A DNA stretch of 64,000 bases, from contig CM033116.1 in NCBI GenBank assembly GCA_019321725.1, positions 11,612,841 through 11,676,840 on the forward strand. Reading direction: 5' to 3'. The notes beneath the pieces are model-generated. The model searched no databases. It was not told the origin of the DNA and was given only the letters and a program-made list of their open reading frames with translations. Shown one piece after another: positions 23,184 through 35,263 of the stretch (position 1 is its first letter; every line of letters begins with the position of its first letter). Source of the stretch: Paulownia fortunei. Taxonomy: Eukaryota; Streptophyta; Magnoliopsida; Lamiales; Paulowniaceae. Both the position numbers and the translations under genes were made by a program.

Positions 23184-25577
23184 CTAGGAAATTTGATGCT
23201 TAGAATTAGGAACGACCAAGTGAACTTTTATGTTTCAAAAGCCTTAAAATGTTTGGTAGAAATGAACTTATATGGAAAAATTGATACCTTTGACCCATTA
23301 TCAAATGATCTTTTACAATAAACAAATTATGAGGATAAAGTTGATGCATGATTTGTGAACTTAAAAGAAAATAAAAAAGGTGTAATGCATGTTGAAGTGA
23401 ATAAAGTTAAGGGATTAAATTGTTGGGTGGAAAAGCCTAAATGTAATAAATTAGATGCTTTTGATCCCTTCATTGTTGAGCAAGTGCAGAAAAATAGGTT
23501 GAGGAAAGAATTGGAAGCACCATTGAAAATTTCAAAAGGAGGAGAGTTGGAGGATGAAAGTTTGGTGGCTGTCCTTGCACACTTTGATGCCAAATTACCC
23601 TAAGAAGCATTTTTAAGTAAAATCAAAATTTTTAAACAAGCCAAGACCAAGATTACGATCAACCATGCAAGGAGAGGCAGCCCATGTGGAGAAATTCAAA
23701 CTCCATGATACAGGGTGATTAACGTCAATCCAAGCACTACTTGGGAGGAGGTAATGAGCGTAAGATGTTTAAATTTCATTTTGCACTTTCCCAAAGAGAG
23801 GTAATAGAGTTGGGCTTACAACTATAAACCAAGCGCTTCTTGGAAGGCAACCCAAGCCTTTTATTCCTTTGCTTTGAATAATTTCTTATTTAGTTTTTGA
23901 AGTATGTTCCATTTCTAAATTTAGACATGTCTAACTTTCTTTTTTTTTTGGCTATTTCATTGCTTTGTTTATGTTTATGTTCTCACTTTTATTTCTTGTG
24001 CCCATGTTCTTTCATTTGCCCTCCTTTTTGTGTATAGATGAACAATCTCCTTGGTGGTATGCGTGGCTCTCCCATGGAATACAGGGCATCATCTATTGGA
24101 ATAGAGAGTTTTCTATTTCCCCCTTCTATATGCTTTAATTTGTTAACATTGTGGACAATGTTAATTAAGGTTAGGGGTGGGACTTGTATTTTGTGTATTT
24201 GAGCTTTACATGATAAATTAGTCAATTTGTTTTCAATTTTGATGGATGAATTGTGTGAAATTACATGTTGTGCGCAATGAGAGTCCAAGAGCAAGCATGC
24301 TTTGTTGACAAACTTAGTTGAGTTCATGTTTTGTGATTGAATGAATATCATGATTGCTAATTGCCTATGATGATACCTAATCGTTATTGTATAGAGTCTA
24401 GATGAAAGAAAGATTGCTAGTCCTATGACACGGTGATTCTTGTGTGTATTTGATCTTTGTCATGAATGATGAATTTTCATTGAGCACGTTGTGTCGAAAT
24501 CTTATGAATTACGTGCTACTTAGTGTTGGGTTTTGCTTCTAATGAGTCACATTGTCATTTTGTGGTGTTCTAAAACTTGATGATCATCCTTTGAAACAAA
24601 ATCATAATAACAAGCAAACTTGAAAATAATTTTGGCCATCTTTGACTCGTTTGAGCCACCAAGCCTACCATGACTACATATCTATCACTAGTCACCCTAT
24701 TGTGGCTTATTGACAAGAATGGTATATGCAAAGCATATGAATTACCACCATCTAACTTTATTTTATTTAAACTCATTATATCCACCTTGTGCAATCTGAA
24801 AAATCATGATTTATCCTTAAGAGAGCTTAGTGTGAGACACATTGTGCATTTTTTATGAGGGTACATGAATGGAAAAATGAGGGTATATGAGCAATTGATA
24901 CAAGTAAGAGAGACACTACAACCCAATTCGACAAAAGGAAATAAGTTTGGGGATTGTGAAGGAATGAAAAAAAAAAGGGAAAATGAAGCCTTGGGATTCA
25001 ATAAAAAAAATAGAGAGAGAAAAGAAAAAGATAGAAAAAAAAGAAGAAAAAATGTGTACAAAAAAAGAAAATATGTATGAAGCAAAAAGAACATGATGAA
25101 AAGCATGAATCCCAAAAAGTAAAATGGAGGAAAGTGCGGATGACAGAAGAAAAAAGAAGAGTAAAGATGTTGAAGTGCAAAAACACTTGGCTCTCTTATT
25201 TTGTGTTATCCTTACCCTTTCTAGACATCTAAAACCTAGGCCTTACATTATAAGATTATTACAGTCTTATTGATCTAAGTTTGTGTGGTGTCTACATTAG
25301 TGGATAAGGTGTATGAAAATCAAGCTTATGGAAATGGGGTCATTATTTGTGAAATTCACACCGAAAATGCATGCATTCATGACAAGATTGATGAAATATA
25401 AGTTTTTTAGTGTCATTCAACTAGCTTTTTACTAACCTCCAGATGCATGTGCAATAGATTGATGAGTCACTTGAATTGGTTGATCAAGCTTAGTAATTCA
25501 TGATCAAAGTATGAGCTTATGATTATTTGATTTTGAAGTTTGCTTGAGGATGAGCAAAAGGCAAGTTTGGGGAAAGT
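23184..25577 (+). other. 3' internal region of the Athila-like element, no RT or integrase
   Basis: After the protease comes a short frame (about 23343-23603) with NKVKGLNCWVEKPKC and ELEDESLVAVLAHFDAKLP, an eroded gag-pol linker. RT, RNase H and integrase, normally about 3 kb, are absent, and the sequence moves straight to the post-pol region. There it has the AGCGCTTCTTGGAAGGCAAC motif (23844-23863) that I know from the start of the Athila 3' region. The rest is non-coding: T-rich near 23930-24000 and very A/purine-rich at 24965-25160. An env-like ORF is not recognisable. Confidence 0.7.
25562..25577 (+). promoter_or_regulatory. Polypurine tract of the Athila-like element
   Basis: CAAGTTTGGGGAAAG directly precedes the TGATAGG LTR start. 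This is the usual Athila configuration (AAGTTTGGGGG before the 3' LTR) and primes plus-strand DNA synthesis. Confidence 0.75.
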
Positions 25578-27074
25578 TGATAGGCTCATAAAGTCTAACA
25601 TTTCCAATACCTTTATGAGCATAATTACACATGTTTTTGCCATATAGTCAATACAATTATGCCTTATTTTGTATATAATTGTGTGTAGGGACTAAGAATG
25701 AAGAATGGAGTAAAAATATTATGAAAATGGCTAAGTTTGGAGAAAATGATCTCACGCCGCGACACCCCCCAAAGGTTGCACCACGGCGCCTGCAGAACAA
25801 GACCTCACACCATGACACTCCCTAGGTCCCAACATAGTAGGAGGATAAAAAACTTGGTACTAAGTAGCCATTTTTGAAGTGCGGCGATGCAAGTATTCTA
25901 AAGCTGAAAAAGTAATTATCTACAGAGTTTGAGGGACAAGCGACAATCTAAGCCATATCATAGAATCTTTCTTGTTATACACCACTGCACCCTCACACAC
26001 CATATGACACTCTATTAGACACACTATACACACATAATTACATCACATAAATGAGAGATACACATATGCTTACGCATAATTTCTTAAACAACATACAATA
26101 AATACATCATTTAATACACAATTCATCATCCACAAACACTCTACACCTAAATTCTCACACACATTTCCTCTCCACCAAAAAACACACATTTCTCTATATT
26201 TCTTCACACACTACACCAAGAACACACACACCCATTATCAAGTAGCTTGGGATTTGAGACAAGAAGAGGAGGAACTCATTTTTCTTAGTTTTGAGTAATT
26301 TATAAGAATCATGATGTTGGGAAACACTTGGTGCTTGCTTAATTTCAATATTAACTAATCCATTTTTGTCAAAGCTTGGAAAGCCCTCATAATGGATTTA
26401 TGAGTTGATGTTTATATTGTGATTGGAATGTTGTTTATTGTGATAAGCATATACTATATTTTTAATGCATCTTGAGACTTGGCCTATTTTAAATTTATTT
26501 TATTTATTGTAATTAAGATAGAGAGGTGTGGTTATTGCAAAGGATCGGGTAGTATATGCCACGGACCAACCCCTATAGAGATATAAGCATAGGTACGTGC
26601 ATTAGTCTAGGTGTGAAAACTAAAAGCTAGTGGAATTCACAAAGCTTAAGACACTCTTGGTAGGATGACCCGTAGCTAGAGATGGGATTGGTGGCCTACT
26701 AAGGGCAGATTTGTTCCGACTCGAGAGATAGCACCACTTAGATTAGGAAGACCCACCATCACACAACCTACATTATTCCTAATCACAATTGAACTAAGTT
26801 CATAACCACATAGAATGGCTAACCAATGCCTTAACTCTTCTTAATATTGAATTCGATCCGTCAATCTCCTTGGGTTTTAGTTTCTTTTGTTAAATTCGGT
26901 AGTTGTTGTATCTTAATTCAATCACCATTATAATTGCCAGGTTAAATATAGCATAGATAATCAATATTTGGTAATTACACACGCATTCCCTTGGGAAACG
27001 ATACTTTACTTACTTTTTATTTCTAGTTGACACCGTGCACTTGTGATTTGTTACCACCTATTTTTGGGTCACCA
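25578..27074 (+). mobile_element. 3' LTR of the Athila-like element (about 1.5 kb)
   Basis: It starts TGATAGGCTCATAAAG after the polypurine tract and ends near CACCGTGCACTTGTG...GGGTCACCA; the GTGCACTTG box is typical of Athila LTR ends. Inverted copies or fragments are at 6493-8230 and 10990-11395. The matching 5' LTR was not found: the gag side is cut by the LTR at 14334-16630. Confidence 0.72.
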
Positions 27075-27789
27075 GCATCTTACTTAAAAAGTAAAAAAAT
27101 AAATCTTAGTTACATAACTCCGTGTTGAAATTAGAAACTCATTTTCTATCAAGAATCTTTTAAAGTATAGGAGATTTACCTATTCATTTAGATAGGAGAA
27201 AGATATTTAATTGGCCACTCCAATTAACCTCTATATATTATTATGTTATACTCAAAATATTCTTCTTCTGATGTCATGTAATCCGAGAATAAAGCAAAGC
27301 ACAACATGTGATGCAGAAGATTAAAATAGTGTCTCAAGTCGGAGAACTAATTATGCACTGTGATATTGAGAAAATTCCCATTCGACAATATTTCATTTCT
27401 AATTAGAAATGTTCAGGTGAGGAGTTTAGTGTGCTTGCCTCCTAATAAGCACATAAATAAGTACACTAGTGTTATTATATTGATGTACATGGAACAAGGC
27501 ATCCTTCTTACGACCTGTATCGTATGTGCAGGTCTTATGGAATCAATGATGTCCCATTTTAATGATCATAGACTTTGAACATTTTAAGACCAAATTCATA
27601 GAGATATAATCCATAATTGCCATCCTGTGCACCATCATGACCCATAGTTATATATGGTCTAAAGACTTAATCCAAAATAAAGTAAATAAAGATGAATAAC
27701 TGAATATTAGTGATATTAATTGAAAAAGATCACTGGTAAAAGAATATTAAATGGTCAATCTAATTGGCTCATTGGGAAATACTCTAACA
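27075..27789 (-). mobile_element. Truncated copia LTR, head-to-head with the next LTR
   Basis: On the minus strand it starts TGTTAGAGTATTTCCC at 27789, matching TGTTAGAGTAGTGCCC at 27844, and continues with recognisable homology for about 700 bp before breaking off at the Athila-like LTR. With 27844-29925 it forms an inverted repeat around a 54-bp spacer. Confidence 0.75.
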
Positions 27790-27843
27790 CTAAACCCTGA
27801 ACTCTTGTCTTTAACTTTGCTATCTGTTGTTTGAAGTTTTGGG

Positions 27844-29925
27844 TGTTAGAGTAGTGCCCGATGAGCCAATTTTTCTGGTAGTTCTTATACTCTTGCGAAT
27901 CATTCTTATTCATAGTAATATCATTTAAATGAAAATCTTTATCTTAAATTGATTATAAAAATTAGATAAAGTCCTTAGATCACACATAGTTATAGTGCGT
28001 AGTTGCGCATATATTGGTGATCGTGGAATATGCCTCTAAGGTTATGATCTTAAAACATTCCAAGTCAAGGATCAATGAGATGGGATATCACTGATCCCTT
28101 TGAGACTTGCGCATACGATGTAGGCTTGAAAAGAGAATGCCTTATTCTATGGGCATAGGTGTGGAGCCACTAGTACATGTATACGGGTGCTTTTTAGGAA
28201 CAAGTATATTAAACTATCCCACCTAAAAATTTCTAATTGGAAATATTATATTGTTGAATGGGAATTTTCTCATTACGATAGTGTAAGAATTAGTCATTGG
28301 ACTTGCGGCACCATGGTAATCTTGTGCAAGACATGTTGCACTTTGATGTATTTTCCGATTGCATGAGTGGCCAACAAAGGATCTATCACCTATCTAGATG
28401 AATATGTGAATCTCCTATATATTCCATAATACTTGACTCTAAAATTATTAGCCAAGGTTGGATGGAAATTAGACGTAGGGTTTTCTAATTGTTCATCATC
28501 GAGTCAAGCTACTTGGAATGGAAACATAGCTATTGAGCTAATGGGGTTTTGACTTAATATCCATGCCCTAGGCTCAATAGGAAGATTGGATAATGAAAGG
28601 ACCATACTTGCATGGTATTCATAATTGGAATAGATTTGCATATTCACCTTAGACTAGGAGTCATGATTTATTGCTAGGTGCTTCCCATAACTTGTGGGTT
28701 CTTGGAATTAATGGGTTAATTCCAAGAGAATTAATTAATTGGATTAAATAATCATAACAATTATTTGTTCAATTAAGTCACCAGAGTTGTAAGCTCACGA
28801 CTAGCTTAAAGTGAACCTAAGGGTCACAAAACTTGGACAAGTCAATTTCTAACCTAGAAATTAATCTAACTGTTGGATTAAATTAATTAATGGGGATTAA
28901 ATTAATTCAAGTATGGAATTAATTTAATTAATTAATTAGATTAATTGATTGGATATAATTAGATTAGGGAGCCTAATTGGAATATTTAACTATTTAATTA
29001 GATCAATTAATTTAGATGGTTCTAATTAATTAGATGAATTAATTAATTGAATAAATTAAAATAGGGCCTAACTGAGTACTTTAGCCTAGGCCCATTAAGT
29101 GTGGGGTTGTAGGAAGCCCACTAAGAAATTGGATTGTGAATCCAATTCCTAGAACAAGTTGAATTGGGAATTCAATTTTTAATAGGTAGTAAGGAAAAAA
29201 GAAAGTCCTTATGAGATAAGGAAACTTACTAAAAGAGTTGAAGATAAGAAAATAAGTAGAGTTGTATATGGAAAGGACTTGTGGTAGCCTTTATTGGCAA
29301 TATTTTTGGATGTTTTTATGGGGCTTTTACTGTAGATTTTTTTATGGGGAAAAAATGTGAAAAACAACCCCTCTCTTTTGAAGAAAAATAGTTTTCTTCA
29401 TCTCCAAAAATTCATCCATCCTTTCCCTTTCTTTCTCCAAAAGTTCACCAACCTTTTTCCCTAGTTTAATTCTTGATTCAATTATTGAATTAAGAATTAA
29501 ACTAAACACTGAAAACACTAATTGTTAGTATGTTCTTGTTCCAAACAAAATCATTCTGGGATAGAATTATCGAATCGAAAACTATTAACACAATATTTGA
29601 TTGCGAGTAGGCATCCAAGGTATGGATACCGTTAGAGGGATAACATTTGGGATCCTAGAAGCAAATTCATTTTCAATCAAAGGGGTTTGAATTGAAGAAC
29701 TTGGAGATACTTTCATGCTAGGATGACGATTTGAATCGTTTCAATCCCTACATCAGCCAGAGTGCAAATCAAGGTAAGAGTTTCTAAAACTTTCTTGCTT
29801 TAAGTATAAAAAAATGCACAACTGAGTAATCATGAACGGGTTTGGAGATTCATTTTAATTACATGTGATGATTAGTATATTTACATTTTTGAAAATTTTT
29901 AAATTTCACTGCGTATACTCCAACA
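27844..29925 (+). repeat. 5' LTR of the copia derivative
   Basis: Starts TGTTAGAGTAGTGCCC and ends CTGCGTATACTCCAACA, 2082 bp. Inner blocks include a 340-base tract packed with TTAATTAA-like palindromes (28715-29050) and a U5 region with GTTAGAGGGATAACATTTGG. Related copies: 31410-33512, inverted 17689-22794 and 27075-27789, and fragments at 33513-33973 and 48204-49319. Confidence 0.85.
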
Positions 29926-31393
29926 AGGTTTGACCTTGGTGGACCCATTAGTAGAAATAGTCCCCATTAGCTGCAAACAGGTCTGCAAATATAAATTGAA
30001 GAACATAGGGAGGTGGTGGCCTATAAAGGCATGACTGGTAGCAAAGTATTACGCTCAAAGTCAAGGTGTTGACTGTTGAGGATACCTTATACCAGATGTG
30101 ATGCCAAAGTCCATTCGGATTATGCTAGTTATATCTATATATTACGACTACTAGATATGGCACAGAGATATGAAGATCGTCTTTCTCAATAGGGGTATTG
30201 AGAATAGGATATAAGTTAAGCGGTCTGAGGTCTTCATATCAAACAGACACAAGCAAAAAGTTTGCGAACTTCAGAGATCTATTAAGGATTCAAAATAAAT
30301 TTGCTGAATGTAGAGGATTCGATTCTCCAAAGCAATCAAATGATTTGATTTCTTTAGGAATGCGAATGAGCCATATGTGTACAAGAGGGTTAGTGGGAGT
30401 ATGGTGATGATTGTTATGTTTTAGTTGATGAAATTTTACTCATAGAGATGATGTAGAAATATTGCAGTCAACTAAAACTTGTCATCTACAAAGTTCTCCA
30501 AGAGGGATTTGGGATAAGCATCCTAGAGATCAGAGATTGAGATTTATAGAGATAGATATGAAAGGATGCTTACACTATCCTAAATTCAAGTACATAGATT
30601 AGATGCTAAAAATGTTTAGCATGGAAGAATCCTAGGAGAGATTCTTGTTTATGAGTCATGGGATTTTTCTTTCGAAGTCCTCGTCCCCAAAGTCTTTTGA
30701 AAGAAAGATAAATAATGACTCATATGTTTTATGAATCCTTGAAATAAAGCATAAAATATGCAAATCTATGTACATGATTTGATATCAGAAATGCTATGAG
30801 TGTTAATGAGCAAATATCAATCAATTTGATGAAAAAAGCATTAGAAGCCGTAAAGACGATCTTTAGTACTTATGAAGCACTAAGGATTTCTTCTTGGAGT
30901 ACGGTTATGGAGAACTGAAACTAAGATGCTTCATCTAGTTTTTAGTCTAAATTAGATAACTTGAAGTCTATGTCTAGATTCATGTTCATCCTAAATGGTG
31001 GGACGGTTAGTTGGAAAGAGTTCCAAGCTTGTAACAACCATGGATTCTACCACCGTGATTTAATACATTGGGGCATACGATGCTGCAAAAATGGATTGTT
31101 TGGATAAGGAACTTAATCCAAGTGTTGGATGTAGTTCCAACCATTGTTGATTAAATATTGGAGTACTGCGATAACAATGAGGGGCTATTGAACAAGCAGA
31201 GAAGCCAATGTCTCATCAAAGGATCCAAGCAGAAATAGATTAGCAATACTGTGATTTTGAAAATTAGTGGTAGAGGCAACATCAGTGTGGATAGATTTGC
31301 CTCGGCAGAAAATATAGCAGACCTACTAATTTAACCCTTTAGATAAGTATTTGAAGGACATCTTTGAAGATAGGCCTTAATACAATTGTCTCT
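29926..31393 (+). pseudogene. copia RT and RNase H remnant, heavily eroded
   Basis: Piecewise translation over several frames gives the copia RT landmarks in order: an LVDP / PISCK region, LVAK, IYYDY-IW, FLNR (for DVKTAFLNG), ELQRSIKDSK (for KLQRSIYGLKQ) and VSGSMVM. RNase H follows with YCDNNEGLL, then SAENIADLL. The YVDD box has decayed to something like F-L-M-K near 30430. Many stops and indels are present. The same region survives better at 55141-56163. Confidence 0.75.
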
Positions 31394-31409
31394 AGGGCAA
31401 GTGAGAGAT
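31394..31409 (+). promoter_or_regulatory. Polypurine tract before the 3' LTR
   Basis: GGGCAAGTGAGAGAT lies directly before the TGTTAGAG LTR start, a standard copia polypurine tract. Confidence 0.75.
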
Positions 31410-33512
31410 TGTTAGAGTAGTGCCTGATGGGCCAATTGTTCTGGCCGTTCTTATACTCTTGCGAATCATTCTTATTCATATTAATATCATTTAAATGACA
31501 ATCTATATCTTAAATTCATCATAAGAATTAGATAAGGTCCTTAGATCACACATAGCTATGGGGCATGGTTGCGCATATAATGGTGATCATGGAATATGTC
31601 TCTAAGGTTATGATCTTAAAACATTCCAAGTCAAGAATTAATGAGATCGAACATCATTGATCCTATTGAGACTTATATATATGATGCAGGCTCGAAAAGA
31701 TGATGTCTCATTCCATGGGCATTGGTGTGGAGAACTAGTGCATGTATGCAGGTACTTGCTGGGAACAAGTATAGTGAACTACCCCATCTGAAAATTCCCA
31801 ATTAGAAATATTCTATTATCGAATGGAAATTTTCTCATTACGATAATGTAAAAATTAGTCCTTAAACTTGAGGCACTATGGTAGACATGTTGCACTTTGA
31901 TATATTTTCCGATTGTATAATAATCACATGGAATTTATATTAGGTATAACATCTTCATGTATGAAAATTAACGAGTAGCCAACAAAGAATCCATCACCTA
32001 TCTAGCTGAATAGGTGAATCTTTTATGTGTTCTACTGTGCTTGACTCTCAAATCCATGGCCAAGGTTGGATGGAAATTAGACGTGGGGTTTTCTAATTGT
32101 TCATCATCGAGTCAAGCTGCTAGGAATGGAAACATAGTTATTGAGCTAATGGGGTTTCAACTTAACATCCATGCCCTAGGCTCAATTGGGAGATTAGATG
32201 ACAGAAGGATCGTACTTGCATGGTATTCATAATTGGAACAGATTCACACATTCACCTTAGACTAGAAATCATGATGCATTCCTAAGTGCTTCCCATGAAT
32301 TGTGGGTTCTAAAAATTAATGGGTTAATTCCAAAAGAATTAATCAATTAATTAATCAGAACAACTAATTGTTCAACTACATCACAAGAGTTGTGAGCCCA
32401 CGACTAGTTTAAAGTGGGTCACACACAAAACTTGGATAAATTAATTCAAGTATTGGATTAAATTAATTAATGCGATTAATTAATGAGGCTTAAATTAATT
32501 CAAGTGTGGAATTAATTTAATTAATTAATTGAATTAATTGATCGGACCTAATTAGATTAGGGAGCCCAATTGGAATATTTAATTAATTGATTGGATCAAT
32601 TAATTAAGATAAACCTAATTAATTAGATGAATTAATTGATTGGATTAATTAAAATAAGGCCTAATTGATTACTTAGGCCTAGATCCATTAGGTGTAGGCT
32701 TGTAGGAAGCCCATTAGAAAATTGGATTGGGAATCCAATTTCTAGAGTAAGTTGAATTAGGAATTCAATTTCTAAGAGGTAATAAGGAAAAAGAAAAGTT
32801 TTTATAAGATAAGAAAACTTACTTAAAGAGTTGGAGATAAGAAAATAAATAGAGTCCTACATGGAAAGGACTTGTGGTAGCCTTTATTGGCAATCTTCTT
32901 GGACGTTTTTATGGGGCTTTTACTGTAAATTTTTTTTGTGGGGAAAAAACATGAAAAACAGCCCCTTTCTCTTCAAAAAAAATAGTTTTCTTCAACTCCA
33001 AAAATTCTTCCCCTATTTTGTTTTCTTTCTCCAAAAGTTCGACAATCTTTTACTTAGTTTAATTTTTAATTTAATTGTTGAATTAATAATTAAATTAAAC
33101 ACCTAAAACACTAATTGTTAGTGTGTTCTTGTTCCAAATAAAATTATTCTGGGATAGAATTATCGAATCAAAAACTACTAGCATAGGATTCGGTTGTGAT
33201 TGGGCATCCAAGGTGTGGATATCGTTAGAGGGATAACATTTGGGATCAATGGAAGCGAATCAGTTTTCAATCAAAGGGGTTTGAATTGAAGAACTTATAT
33301 ATACTTTCATGCTGGGATAACGATTTGAATCGTTTCAATCCCTACATCGGCTAGAGTGCAAATCAAGGTAAATGTTTCTGAAACTTTCTTGCTTTAAGTA
33401 TCAGAAAATGCACAACTGAGTAATTGCGAAAGGGTTTTGGGATTTATTTTAATTACATGTGATGCAATGTATATTTATATTTTTAAAAAAATTTAAATTT
33501 CACTGCGTATAC
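31410..33512 (+). repeat. 3' LTR of the copia derivative
   Basis: Starts TGTTAGAGTAGTGCCTG and follows the 5' LTR until CACTGCGTATAC at 33512, where similarity stops a few bases before the expected CCAACA. The last bases appear replaced by the next, reversed fragment. It holds the TTAATTAA-rich tract (32325-32660). The frame at 32014-32232 reads through LTR sequence and is not a gene. Confidence 0.85.
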
Positions 33513-33973
33513 GTTTCCTAAGATCGCACGAACCCTTGGGTTCATATGTCCCATGGTGGATGCGTATGTCTCGTGGTGGATGCGCAATGAAAATTTAATA
33601 ATTTAACAAACATATAAATATGCATATCAATATATGCTAGACTAACCCCAGGAACTGATACGATTAGTTGTTTGTGTTTATTGATTACCTGCTTTAAAAC
33701 ATAAATTAAAGCTCGCGAATATTACTTAAATTGCACTCCAGTTAATGTAGGGTATGGAATGATTCAAATCATTAAGCCCATTCACAATTTGATTCGCTTA
33801 GGGTCCCAAAAGTAACCTCTCTAAGGTATCACACCTCGAGTAAATCCATGAATCTCTAATTTTTGCTAGAAAACTCAAATTTTGTTTTCTATTCTAGAAA
33901 TACGGGAGTGCAATTTAATTCTTAAATCAACTTGTGATATAAGAATTATATTAATAATCAAAAGGTTCCACCT
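33513..33973 (-). mobile_element. Reversed copia LTR fragment ending at the gap
   Basis: From about 33590 the plus strand matches the inverted tail of the LTR at 27844: ATGTAGGG..GATTCAAATC followed by GGGTCCCAAAAGTAACC corresponds to the U5 GGTTTGAATC and GTTATCCC blocks. The stretch 33513-33590 is unassigned. The fragment is cut by the run of Ns. Confidence 0.6.
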
Positions 33974-34073
33974 NNNNNNNNNNNNNNNNNNNNNNNNNNN
34001 NNNNNNNNNNNNNNNNNNNNNNNNNNNNNNNNNNNNNNNNNNNNNNNNNNNNNNNNNNNNNNNNNNNNNNNNN
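33974..34073. other. Assembly gap, exactly 100 N
   Basis: A run of exactly 100 Ns is the usual placeholder for a scaffold gap of unknown size. The sequence on its right continues in mid-LTR as an apparently exact repeat of 7041 onward, so the join deserves care. Confidence 0.98.
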
Positions 34074-35263
34074 TGACACTACCTCCTAGTCTCAATCACA
34101 AAAACAAAGTTTATCTCAAAGTTGGCTAAATTTCAAGAAGCATTAAACACATAGTGCATGCTCATCATAAATCAATAGTCATCCACATCACATATAAGTT
34201 AATAATTCACTACTTCATAGAAACAACTTTCTAAGCCTTGGCAAAGTTTAGTTCATAATGAAATAGAGCAAACAACACTTGTTTCTCAACATCATGCCTT
34301 TGCAATATTCTTTAGAACTAAACAAAATCAAAATAAAATTAAAGTAAAAGTCTCAACCCCTTTGGAGAGTCTTTACTTCTAGCTTTAGATTCTCTTTGCC
34401 GAAAGTAGCTCCATCTTCCTTTTGTCTTGAATCCTCAATTTCTTAATGATAGGAGAGTGTGTTTTTGGTGTTGTGTGTAGAGAAATATGAAAGAATGGGT
34501 GTTTTGGGTGGAGAGAAAAAGTGTGTGAGAATTTAGGTTTTAAGTGTGTGTGGGTGATGAATTGTATGTTAAATGATGTGTGAATTGAATATTTGTGTGA
34601 ATACGTGTGTGTATATCTATCAAGAGCATCATATAGATAATGATGTGTAGGTATATCTAATATGCATATATCATAAAAGATGCCAAAATTTGCCTTTGAT
34701 CGCCACTTGTCGTAAGAAGAGGGTTGGGAATCTTTTTTTGTTGAACAGTTAACACTGTGGTACAAGTTCTCGCCCAAGGATGGTGCTGCAGCGCCCTGCA
34801 CAATGCTAAAGCACCATCATGTTGATTTTCTTCAGAACTGTAGTGCCATTTTCGGCACTATAATGCCTTTGCCTCTGTTTGCTTTGGCGTTGTGGCACCC
34901 TGCAGCACAAGTCACTACACTATTCAGACTCTTTCAAACTAATTTTTTTACCACTTTTTAGGATGAACTGGCTTTTGGTGTATTCATATAAATTTTAGCC
35001 ATGTCTGTTCACTTTTTCAATCTTCTTGAATGAGCATAATATAGCTTTTGTAGAGAAATTTATACTAGAAATACAAAGACTATCACATATGAAAATTTCT
35101 GCTAATCTTTAATCAATTTTCCATCTTTCACTCCATTTCTTTAATTCATGAACCTACGTACAATTGTCACAAAAATAAGGCATAATTGTACTGATTATAA
35201 GGCAAAAATATGTGCAATATGCTCATGGAGATGTCGAAAATGTCAAACTTTATAAGCATATCA
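34074..35263 (-). mobile_element. Athila-like LTR, second copy, truncated by the gap
   Basis: Same as 7041-8230, starting in mid-LTR at the gap. The 138-residue frame at 34385-34801 is identical to that at 7352-7768, but it is LTR sequence, not a supported gene. Confidence 0.7.

Larger units (their letters stand above)
27844..33512 (+). mobile_element. copia deletion derivative (LTR, partial RT and RNase H, LTR)
   Basis: Two direct LTRs (27844-29925 and 31410-33512) flank a 1.48-kb internal remnant that begins in the middle of RT. PBS, gag, protease and integrase are gone: the LTR ends CCAACA and the next bases already encode the LVDP... region at the RT start. A polypurine tract precedes the 3' LTR. 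It cannot code for any enzyme. The two LTRs differ at many positions, so insertion was not recent. Confidence 0.85.

Noticed and set aside
24804..25186. Phe/Leu-rich 'membrane protein' frames opposite a purine-rich tract
   Set aside because: They are the reverse strand of the A/G-rich stretch of the Athila 3' region; composition alone produces the Phe/Leu runs.
24000..25560. env-like gene in the Athila-like element
   Set aside because: Some Athila elements carry one, but no frame here shows a signal peptide, transmembrane segment or similarity; the region is non-coding.
32014..32232. 72-residue plus-strand frame
   Set aside because: Inside the copia 3' LTR; the equivalent frame is broken in the 5' LTR and at 48204-49319.
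33882..34076. 64-residue frame running into the gap
   Set aside because: More than half of it is translated from Ns.
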